64,000 nt of DNA from Streptomonospora mangrovi. Its GTDB lineage: Bacteria; Actinomycetota; Actinomycetes; Streptosporangiales; Streptosporangiaceae. The notes beneath the pieces are model-generated. The model was not told the DNA's origin and ran no database searches. It saw nothing but the letters and a program-made list of their open reading frames with translations. Shown here piece after piece: positions 20,061 through 26,773 of the stretch (its first letter is position 1; each line of letters starts with the position of its first letter). Made by a program: the position numbers and the translations under genes. The stretch covers positions 186,001 through 250,000 of the forward strand of contig NZ_JAJAQC010000004.1 in the NCBI RefSeq assembly GCF_027604915.1, written 5' to 3'.

Positions 20061-20079
20061 CAAGGCAAGGCTACCCTAA
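20061..20079 (-). promoter_or_regulatory. Iron box (IdeR/DmdR-type) upstream of the siderophore-binding gene
   Basis: Minus strand 20079-20061 reads TTAGGGTAGCCTTGCCTTG, 14 of 19 matches to the DtxR/IdeR consensus TTAGGTTAGCCTAACCTAA including the strongly conserved TTAGG and TAGCCT core. It lies 50-68 bp upstream of the start codon. Repression by Fe(II)-loaded IdeR/DmdR1 is the established role of such boxes. Confidence 0.8.
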
Positions 20080-20215
20080 CCACAGTGGGGCCACGGCGCC
20101 ACCCCCGCCCCCCCTTCTCCCCTGCCGTTCCCGTGGGCGGTCCCAGCGGCCCGGACGGCCCCGGCGGCCCGGCCCGCCCGCGCGGGTCCGAGCCCGGGGG
20201 ACGGATGTCCGGGCC

Positions 20216-21052
20216 TCAGCGCAGCGAGGGGTGGCCGCCGGTGTCGGAGCGCGAGCGGCGCGGCGGGGCGGCCGGCGGGACCGCGCGCGCCACCCGGGCG
20301 CAGGCGTCCTCCCAGGCGCGCAGCCGCGCCGGCGCGGTGGTGCCGCAGCCGCGCACGAACGCCAGGACGTTGACCGGGGTGGGCTCGGCCTCGCCCCGCA
20401 GCAGGTTGCGCAGGGTGCTGTGGGAGCGCGGGCGGTGCTTGAGGGGGTCGACGCCGGCGGGCGGCGCCGCGCTGAGCCGCTCCATCGCGCGGAAGGAGGG
20501 CCGCCCGGCGGAGATCCGCAGCAGCCGCAGCGCCTCGATCAGCTCCTCGCGGGTGCGCACCGCGCGGGGGTCGGCGGCGGGGTAGGCGCCCACGCCGTCC
20601 AGCTCCTCCCACTCCTCGCCCTCGGGCGGGGCGGGTTCGCGGGTGCGCTCGCGGCGGGCGCGGCGGCCGCGCCGGCGGGCGTCCTCGGCGGGGGCGTGGC
20701 GGGGCGGGCGGCCGGAGGCGGCGGGGTCCTCGCGCCCGGGGGCGAACTCGCCGTGCAGCCCGCCGCTGTAGAGCAGCAGCGCGGCCGCCAGCTCCCAGCC
20801 GTGGCCGGTGCGGGCCAGGGCGGTGTCGAGCGCGGCGGCGTCGTCGCCCACCAGCGCCGCCACCACGTCGTCGGGCACGCCCAGGCGCGCGGCGGCCGGG
20901 CGCACCTGGTGCTCCTCGACCGAGGAGGTGCCCAGGACGATGAAGACCATGGCCCCCAGCCGCTGCTGGGCGCTGTAGCGCGGCAGCGGATAGACCTGGT
21001 CGAGGATCTGGCAGATGACCGTGGGCGATCCGCCCCAGACGTCGCCCGCCAT
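20216..21052 (-). CDS. Uncharacterised actinobacterial protein with C-terminal XRE-like helical domain
   Basis: 278 residues; function unknown. Residues about 1-95 are an alpha-helical hydrophobic-cored segment (VICQILDQVYPLPRYSAQQR), then a charged Arg/Glu linker. Residues about 165-260 resemble the helix-turn-helix block often found at the start of actinobacterial NB-ARC or regulator proteins (LIEALRLLRISAGRPSFRAM, STLRNLLRGEAEPTPVNVLA, VRGCG...AWEDACARVARA). It may be a regulator or an adaptor. No close neighbour on the same strand. The 136-bp gap to the iron box has no other signal. ATG 21052 gives the usual compact start. Confidence 0.6.
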   Translation of the reverse strand: MAGDVWGGSPTVICQILDQVYPLPRYSAQQRLGAMVFIVLGTSSVEEHQVRPAAARLGVPDDVVAALVGDDAAALDTALARTGHGWELAAALLLYSGGLHGEFAPGREDPAASGRPPRHAPAEDARRRGRRARRERTREPAPPEGEEWEELDGVGAYPAADPRAVRTREELIEALRLLRISAGRPSFRAMERLSAAPPAGVDPLKHRPRSHSTLRNLLRGEAEPTPVNVLAFVRGCGTTAPARLRAWEDACARVARAVPPAAPPRRSRSDTGGHPSLR

Positions 21053-21914
21053 GCGCTACGGCCGCGCGGTGCGGCGGGCGCCGGCGGCGCGGCGGACGGC
21101 TCCCCGAATACCGCCGCCCGCGAGGGGCGGGGGCTCCGCAGCGGCGGGGGCCGGGCCGCTGGGGGTCACTCGGGGTCCAGATCGCATCGGGGCTCCATTC
21201 GGGTCTTCCAACGTTTTCTCGGACACGCCGAATCGGCGTGCACGAAACCGGGAGCGGGACGGTCCGCCGCCGCCGTGGGGCTGCCGGCCGCCTCGTCGAA
21301 GAGCTTGCAGAGCACTATGCCACTTCGGGGGTGCGCGTGACGCCTTCGCTGGGGCCCGAATTGTCACCGCGCGGCCCTCTCGCGAGGCCCGAGCCTCCGA
21401 CCTGCGGCTTTATGGCCGGTCGAACGCGGGCGAAGGCCCACGGGAAATGTCATTTCGCTGTGGGCTTCATGATTCACGTGCATTTGTGTTTTACGCCGGA
21501 GGCGCGGGCCGCGCGGCGGCGCCCTTTCGCGGTCCCGGCCATTGGCGCGCCGCCCGGCAAAGGCGGGGGCCGACACGGGCGCTCGGCCTCTGGCGGCGCC
21601 GGCCCGCGCCGTCGGCGGCGGCGCACCGGCTCCCGCAACCGGTCGCGGCGGGCGCGCGCCCGTCGCCCGGCGGCGCGGGCCGGCGCCGCCAACCCCCTAC
21701 GCGAAAACGCCGCCGGGCCGCCGAATCGCCCCCGCGCCTCCCCGCCGCGCGGCGCTCCGGTGCGATCCGGCCGGTTTACCTGTGCGTTGACCGCAAACGG
21801 CCAGTTCACCCCCTTGCCGGGAAATGCTGGAGCCATAAGGCTGCGTTTACCAGAAATTCACAATTGACAAATACGTCACACCAGCAAAAACACCGACATT
21901 CAGGACAACGGATC
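21053..21914. other. 862-bp non-coding region with nested dyads and an AT-richer 3-prime part
   Basis: No reading frame here has protein-like composition. I see a 17-bp palindrome at 21224-21240 (CACGCCGA-a-TCGGCGTG) and a nested dyad at 21436-21465 (outer GCCCAC/GTGGGC, inner GAAATG-t-CATTTC). The last 80 bases are clearly AT-richer, with a TTGACA hexamer near 21864 that could be the -35 of the MHYT gene. The stretch could be a long 5-prime leader, a small RNA or an operator region; none is proved. Confidence 0.4.
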
Positions 21915-22712
21915 ATGATCGAACACTTCGCCTACGGGTGGTCCACCCCCGCGATCTCCTACACCGTCTCCTTCGTCGGCTCGCTGGTGGGCCTCCAGGC
22001 CGCCGCCCGGGCCCGGAACGCCGCCGGCGGCTCCCGCCTGGCCTGGGTGGGGCTGGGCGCGGTCTGCCTGGGCGCCGCCGCGATCTGGGCCATGCACTTC
22101 ATCGCCATGATGGGGTTCTCCGTCCACGCCACCGCGCTGCGCTACGACGTCCCCCTCACCGTCCTCAGCGGGGTCATCGCCATCGCCGTGGTGGCCGCGG
22201 GCCTGCTGCTGACCGTGGCGCGCCCCGGCTGGGCCGGCGTGCTCAGCGGCGGCGCCGTGATGGGCGGCGGGGTGGTGGCCATGCACTACGTGGGCATGGC
22301 CGCCGTCCAGATGCACGCCGAGACCGCCTACGACCCGCTCTACGTCGCCGCCTCGGCCGTGCTCGCCGTGGCCGCCTCCACCGCGGCGCTGCTGCTGGCC
22401 ACCCGCCTGCGCGGCACCTGGGCGCTGGTGGGCGCCGCCCTGGTGATGGCCGGCGCGTTCTCCTCGATGCACTACACCGCCATGCTCGGCACCAGCGTGC
22501 ACCACCTGCCCGAGGACCCCTTCGCCGAGCCGCCCGTGGGCGCCACCATGATGGACTTCTTCCTGCCGATGTTCGTGGGCCTGGGCTTGCTGCTGATGAT
22601 CGTCTCGCTGATACTGATGCTCTCCCCCGGCGACGGCCCCGAGGACCGCCCCCGGAACCGCCGCGCCGCACCCTCCCCCGCCCCGGACCCGGTGTTCACC
22701 AAGAGGACCTGA
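21915..22712 (+). CDS. MHYT-domain integral membrane sensor protein
   Basis: 265 residues, about seven membrane helices. Three copies of the MHYT signature are visible: AMHFIAMMGF (about 58), AMHYVGMAAV (about 123) and SMHYTAMLGT (about 187). The Met/His residues are proposed to bind copper or a diatomic gas at the outer face. There is no GGDEF, EAL or kinase domain; the C-terminus is a short Pro/Arg-rich tail, so it must signal through a partner or act alone. ATG 21915 follows AGGACAACGGATC. The FhuF-like gene starts on the base after its stop. Confidence 0.9.
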   Translation: MIEHFAYGWSTPAISYTVSFVGSLVGLQAAARARNAAGGSRLAWVGLGAVCLGAAAIWAMHFIAMMGFSVHATALRYDVPLTVLSGVIAIAVVAAGLLLTVARPGWAGVLSGGAVMGGGVVAMHYVGMAAVQMHAETAYDPLYVAASAVLAVAASTAALLLATRLRGTWALVGAALVMAGAFSSMHYTAMLGTSVHHLPEDPFAEPPVGATMMDFFLPMFVGLGLLLMIVSLILMLSPGDGPEDRPRNRRAAPSPAPDPVFTKRT

Positions 22713-23450
22713 ATGACCCACGCCGCCCTGCGCCGCGCCCTGGACGACGCGGGCGGCGTCAACCCCTTCTTCGCGGTGCCCGACGCCCCCGACCTGCAAG
22801 AGTGGGCCCCGCTGCCCGACCTGTGGCGCCGCCCCGACCGCCTGGCCGCCGAGGTCCACGCCGTGCGCGTCCGCCTGGCGGCGGGCCGGCCCCTGGCGGT
22901 CGTGGAGGTCCGTGTCGCGGCCTCCCTGCTGTTCCAGAGCCTGGCCTCGCGGCTGCTGTCGCCCGCCGCGGCCACCGCGCTGTCCCACGGCCTGCTGGCC
23001 CCGCCCCATGCCCTGCGCTGGCGCCCGGCCCACCCCGCCGGGCTCGCCCTGGCCCTGGATCCCGGCGCCCGGCCCGAGGAGCTGGGCCGGCCCCGCCCGC
23101 AGGCCGCCGCCGAGGCGCTGGCCCGCCACGTGGTGGCCGGCGCCCTCGTCCCGGCCGCCGACGCGTTGCGCGCCCAGGTCCGCCTGGCGCCCCGGCTGCT
23201 CTACGGCAACGCCGCGTCCTCGCTGGCCGGTACCGTGCTGGCGCTGGCCGGTGCCCGCCCCCGCCTGGCCGGCGACGCCCTCGCGCTGGGCCGCGCCCTG
23301 CTGGCCCGCCCGCCGCTGGCCGGCCTGGGCTCCTTCACCGCCACCGCCGCGAGCGCCACCGCGTTCACCCGCACCACCTGCTGCCTGTACTACCGGCTGC
23401 CCGGCGGCGGCTACTGCGGCGACTGCGCGGTGGCGGCCCGCCGCTCTTAA
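22713..23450 (+). CDS. FhuF-like ferric iron reductase with C-terminal [2Fe-2S] motif
   Basis: 245 residues. The C-terminus carries TTCCLYYRLPGGGYCGDC, the CC-x10-CxxC cluster motif of FhuF, which removes iron from hydroxamate siderophores by reduction. The N-terminal three quarters is Ala/Leu-rich, as in actinobacterial FhuF relatives. ATG 22713 immediately follows the MHYT stop with AGAGGA as ribosome site, so the two are co-translated. No iron box is visible upstream of the pair. Confidence 0.82.
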   Translation: MTHAALRRALDDAGGVNPFFAVPDAPDLQEWAPLPDLWRRPDRLAAEVHAVRVRLAAGRPLAVVEVRVAASLLFQSLASRLLSPAAATALSHGLLAPPHALRWRPAHPAGLALALDPGARPEELGRPRPQAAAEALARHVVAGALVPAADALRAQVRLAPRLLYGNAASSLAGTVLALAGARPRLAGDALALGRALLARPPLAGLGSFTATAASATAFTRTTCCLYYRLPGGGYCGDCAVAARRS

Positions 23451-23561
23451 CCCTTCGCGACCGACCGGTTGCCTATCGCATTAACCCCGGCGGGGTACAT
23501 GGCGTGCGGGCCGGCGCCCACAGCGCGCCGGCGGCGGCTCCCACGGCGAAAGGGCACGGCA

Positions 23562-25100
23562 GTGGTGAACGACGACGGCGCCGGTCTGCGGATCGGCCCC
23601 GATGACTGGCGCTATCCCACGCTTCGGCGCGGATACAACCCCCGCTGGACGGCCGACCCCCTCTACGTCCGGCTGGTGGCCACCCCCCAGGAGGCGGTGC
23701 GGGCGCTGGAGGCCGCCGTCAACGAACCGCCGGTGGGCGAGCGCTCGCGCGTCACCGTGCGCTCGGGCGGCCACTGCTACGAGGACTTCGTGTCCTCGCC
23801 CGACGTCCGCGCCATCATCGACGTCGGCCTGATGCACGGGATCTACTGGGACCCCGCCCGCCAGGCGGTGTGCGTGGAGGCCGGGGCCAGCAACGGGGAC
23901 ATCGGCGAGAAGCTCACCAAGAAGCTGGGCTTCCTGCTGCCGGGCGGCTCGTGCGCCACCGTGGGCGTGGGCGGCCACATCACCGGCGGCGGCTACGGCC
24001 TGTTCTCCCGCCAGCACGGCCTGACCGTGGACTACCTCGACGCCGTGGAGGTGGCGGTGGTGCGCCGGCGCGCCGCCGACGGCCGGCTGGCGGTCGACCT
24101 GGTCACCGCCTCGCGCGCGGACCAGGGGGAGCTGGGCGACCTGTGGTGGGCCCACACCGGCGGCGGGGGCGGCAACTTCGGCATGGTCACCCGCTTCTGG
24201 TTCAAGAACCTGCCCCAGGCGCCCTCGGGCGCGCTGCGCCTGGAGGCCGGCTGGGACTGGTCGGCCATGGACTACGCCTCGTTCAAGCGGCTCGTCGACA
24301 ACTTCGGCGCGTTCTTCCGCGACCACCAGGACGACGAGCGCTACGGCCCGCTGTTCGGCATCCTGCTGCTGACGCCCAACACCTCCCGCCAGATCGGCCT
24401 GATCGCCCAGATCGACGCCACCCTGCCCGACGCCCGCGCGCGGCTGCTGGAGTTCGTCCACGCCCTGGACAGCGGCGTCGGCGCCGAGCTGGGCGACCGC
24501 GCCGAGGCCCACGGCGAGCACCCGCTGCTCACCGGGTCCAAGGACCCGGTGCACGTGGACATCACCGACCTGACCACCATGCCGCTGCTCAGCAACGACC
24601 AGGCGGGCAAGTACAAGTCGTGCTACATGCGCACGCCGCTGACCGAGCACCACATCCACGCGGCCTGGCAGGGGCTGACCCGGCCGCCCGCCGAGGTGCG
24701 TGACGCGGTGGTGCAGATCGACTCCTACGGCGGGGCCGTCAACCGGATCGCGCCCGAGGCCACCGCCGTGGCCCAGCGCGACTCCGTCCTCAAGCTCCAG
24801 CACCAGGTGTACTGGCCCAGCGGCACCGACCCCGAGCCGCGGCTGAAGTGGATCCGCGAGCTGTACCGGGCCATGTACGGCGACTCCCAGGGGCGGCCGG
24901 GGGTGCCGGTGCCCGACGAGGTCACCGACGGCTGCTACATCAGCTACCCCGACGTCGACCTGAGCGACCCGGCGTGGAACCGGTCGAACGTGCCGTGGTC
25001 GACGCTGTACTACAAGCAGCACTACGCCCGCCTGCGGCGGGTGAAGCGGACCTGGGACCCGTTCAACGTGTTCCGCCACCGCCAGTCGGTGGAGCCCTAG
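23562..25100 (+). CDS. FAD-dependent oxidase, berberine-bridge (BBE) family
   Basis: 512 residues. FAD_binding_4 domain followed by a C-terminal BBE segment (YYKQHYARLRRVKRTWDPFN). The two attachment residues for bicovalent FAD are present: His in RSGGHCYEDF and Cys in PGGSCATVGVGGHITGGGYG. Such enzymes oxidise sugars, alcohols or plant-like alkaloid and polyketide substrates; the substrate is unknown here. No signal peptide. GTG 23562 chosen, seven bases after AAAGGG; the next codon is also GTG. Longer upstream starts would add an Arg-rich non-homologous extension. Stands alone on the plus strand. Confidence 0.85.
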   Translation: MVNDDGAGLRIGPDDWRYPTLRRGYNPRWTADPLYVRLVATPQEAVRALEAAVNEPPVGERSRVTVRSGGHCYEDFVSSPDVRAIIDVGLMHGIYWDPARQAVCVEAGASNGDIGEKLTKKLGFLLPGGSCATVGVGGHITGGGYGLFSRQHGLTVDYLDAVEVAVVRRRAADGRLAVDLVTASRADQGELGDLWWAHTGGGGGNFGMVTRFWFKNLPQAPSGALRLEAGWDWSAMDYASFKRLVDNFGAFFRDHQDDERYGPLFGILLLTPNTSRQIGLIAQIDATLPDARARLLEFVHALDSGVGAELGDRAEAHGEHPLLTGSKDPVHVDITDLTTMPLLSNDQAGKYKSCYMRTPLTEHHIHAAWQGLTRPPAEVRDAVVQIDSYGGAVNRIAPEATAVAQRDSVLKLQHQVYWPSGTDPEPRLKWIRELYRAMYGDSQGRPGVPVPDEVTDGCYISYPDVDLSDPAWNRSNVPWSTLYYKQHYARLRRVKRTWDPFNVFRHRQSVEP

Positions 25101-25530
25101 CCAGGCCACCCGGCGGGCTTCGCCGGCCCGCGCGCGCCGCGGGCGCCCCCCCCCCCCCGCGGGGGGGGGGGGGGGGGGGGGCGGGGGGGGGGGGGGGGGG
25201 GGGGGGGAGGCGGTTCTCGCCCAACTCCTCCTCGATGGGGTTGACCGGGCCGGTCTCGCGCGAGGAGGCCGCCGTGCCCCGCGGCGGGTTGCGCTGCTGG
25301 TAACGCTCGGTCTCCGAGCGGCGCTGCCCGCCCAGCTCGCCCTGGGGCACCGCGCGCAGCACCTCGTTGGGCTCGTTGTAGTCGGCCGGGGGCATGGCTT
25401 GCAGGGCGCTGAGCAGCGACCGGTCGGCGCCCTGGTCCTGGGCGTACTCCACGATCCGGTCCTTGCCCACGGGGAAGTCGAGCCCGGACAGGATCTGGCG
25501 GAGTCCCTCGACGTCGTGCAGCACGGCCAT
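25063..25530 (-). CDS. DUF2795 small protein; C-terminus corrupted by the G-tract
   Basis: Residues 1-106 are a normal DUF2795 protein: MAVLHDVEGLRQILSGLDFP, DRSLLSALQAMPPADYNEPN, then NPIEEELGENR. This small actinobacterial family of unknown function has a helical core and is found near stress genes. ATG 25530 follows AAGGAG by seven bases. After GENR the frame enters the G-tract, giving polyproline and then a tail reading 38 bp into the end of the oxidase gene. The natural stop was probably at or before the tract, so trust only 25213-25530. Confidence 0.75.
   Translation of the reverse strand: MAVLHDVEGLRQILSGLDFPVGKDRIVEYAQDQGADRSLLSALQAMPPADYNEPNEVLRAVPQGELGGQRRSETERYQQRNPPRGTAASSRETGPVNPIEEELGENRLPPPPPPPPAPPPPPPRGGGGAPAARAGRRSPPGGLARAPPTGGGGTR
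25146..25207. repeat. C13-GC-G21-C-G25 homopolymer tract
   Basis: Thirteen C at 25146-25158, then GC, 21 G at 25161-25181, one C, and 25 G at 25183-25207. On RNA the C- and G-runs could pair and act as a terminator between the two convergent genes. Tracts of this length are also prone to slippage and to sequencing error, so the exact counts, and the reading frame through them, are unreliable. Confidence 0.9.
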
Positions 25531-25729
25531 GGCATCGCTCCTTTCCACCGCGTGGCCCCGGCGCCGCCGAGCGGTGTCGGCGCTGGTGGGCGCGCGGATC
25601 GGCGCCGCCGGGCGTGTGCGAGGGCGACTACCCGGCGCACCGGCGGGCCATGCGCGCCGCGCCCGGCGGGGGCGGCGCGGAGCGGCGCGGGGGTGGTGCG
25701 GGCGGCGCGGCCCCGGCCGGCTCCCGCGG

Positions 25730-26446
25730 TCAGCCGGCCCCGTGGGGCGGGTGGGGCTCGGCGCCCGGGGCGATCCACAGGGCCTCGGCCGCCTGGAGCC
25801 CCAGCGCCTGGTCGCGCTGGTCGCCGGGGGCGCCCACGCGCACCATCAGCGACCCGCCGAAGGGCTGGCGGCCCACCAGTTCCACGCGCATCCCGATCCC
25901 GATGCGCTCCTCGGCCAGGTAGCGCAGCAGGTCGGGATCGGAGTCGTTGACGCGCACGATGACCCCCACGGTGCCGGGTTCGGCGTCCGACAGCAGCCGG
26001 GTCTCGCGCTCGACCACGCGGCCGTCGCGGGTGGGGATGGGGTCGCCGTGGGGGTCGACCACGGGGTCGCCCAGGTAGGCGGCGATGCGGTCGACGAAGC
26101 GGTCGGAGACCACGTGCTCCAGGATCTCGGCCTCGTCGTGGACCTCGTCCCAGGAGTAGCCCAGGGCCTCCACCAGGTAGGTCTCCAGCAGCCGGTGGCG
26201 GCGCAGCACCGCCAGGGCGGCCTTGTCGCCGGTCTCGGTGAGGCGGACGTCGCCGTAGCGGCGGTGCTCCACCAGCCCCAGTTCGCCCAGCTTGCGCAGC
26301 ATGCCCGAGACCGAGGAGTTGGACACCGCCAGCCGCTCGGCCATGGCGGAGATGGTCACCCGGCCCGAACCGCGCTCCTGGAGGTCGTAGATGACCTTGA
26401 CGTAGTCCTCGACCGAGGTGGACGGCCGCTCCCCTGGGTTGCCCAT
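25730..26446 (-). CDS. mntR: MntR-type manganese-responsive DtxR-family repressor
   Basis: 238 residues. N-terminal winged helix (TSVEDYVKVIYDLQERG to RYGDVRLTETG), metal-binding dimerisation domain about 76-145, and a C-terminal FeoA/SH3-like domain. Two diagnostic ligands favour Mn over Fe: Asp14 in VEDYVKVIY (Asp8 of B. subtilis MntR, Met10 of DtxR) and Glu107 in HDEAEILEHV (Glu99 of MntR, Cys102 of DtxR). His84, Glu88, Glu110 and His111 are also in place. ATG 26446 is preceded seven bases away by TACCGT, so the mRNA is probably leaderless. A likely target is the metal transporter operon at 15749-18481. Confidence 0.85.
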   Translation of the reverse strand: MGNPGERPSTSVEDYVKVIYDLQERGSGRVTISAMAERLAVSNSSVSGMLRKLGELGLVEHRRYGDVRLTETGDKAALAVLRRHRLLETYLVEALGYSWDEVHDEAEILEHVVSDRFVDRIAAYLGDPVVDPHGDPIPTRDGRVVERETRLLSDAEPGTVGVIVRVNDSDPDLLRYLAEERIGIGMRVELVGRQPFGGSLMVRVGAPGDQRDQALGLQAAEALWIAPGAEPHPPHGAG

Positions 26447-26453
26447 GCCCGCT

Positions 26454-26459
26454 ACGGTA
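26454..26459 (-). promoter_or_regulatory. -10 element (TACCGT) for leaderless mntR
   Basis: Minus strand 26459-26454 reads TACCGT, seven bases before the ATG. This spacing puts transcription start at or next to the A of ATG, as in many actinobacterial leaderless transcripts. Confidence 0.5.
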
Positions 26460-26585
26460 TCGCGCCCCACCGGACCCGGGCGCGGGCCGGCGCGGGCGCC
26501 CGGCGCCGCGCCCGAAACCACGGGGGTTTGCGGTCGGGGACTCCGGTGACCGAAACCCCCGGCGGTCTTTTACCAGGTCACGGTT

Positions 26586-26629
26586 TTGCCCGTGATTATG
26601 AGTGCGCTAGAATTCGTACAGAAGTTCGA
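26586..26629 (+). promoter_or_regulatory. SOS promoter of dnaE2: -35, -10 and LexA dyad
   Basis: TTGCCC at 26586-26591, a 16-base spacer, TAGAAT at 26608-26613, then TCGTAC-AGAA-GTTCGA at 26614-26629. The last matches the actinobacterial LexA box TCGAAC-n4-GTTCGA with one change. Because the dyad covers the expected transcription start, LexA would block initiation until DNA damage. The surrounding 30 bases are AT-richer than the gene bodies. Confidence 0.85.
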
Positions 26630-26695
26630 TTTCGGCCTGTCTTCCCCGGGGGCGCCGCCCGTGCTCCCTCCGGCCGCGGCATTCGGGGGGAAGCC

Positions 26696-26773
26696 ATGGC
26701 CACACCGCTCACCGCCACACCCGCGCGCACCCGGCCCGGCGCCGCCGCGCCGACGGGGGGCCGCACGCGATGA
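26696..26773 (+). CDS. 25-codon leader ORF translationally coupled to dnaE2
   Basis: ATG 26696 lies three bases after a strong ribosome site (GGGGGGAAG). The predicted peptide, starting MATPLTATPARTRPG, is Thr/Pro/Arg-rich, and its TGA overlaps the dnaE2 ATG as ATGA. dnaE2 has no good ribosome site of its own, so the leader probably sets its translation rate. It could equally be the true N-terminus lost to a frame change, but the DnaE2 frame already has a complete PHP start. Confidence 0.55.
   Translation: MATPLTATPARTRPGAAAPTGGRTR

Noticed and set aside
21444-21456. GAAATG-t-CATTTC as a Zur box
   Set aside because: It is palindromic but its centre differs from the Zur consensus TGAAAATGATTTTCA, and no zinc gene adjoins it.
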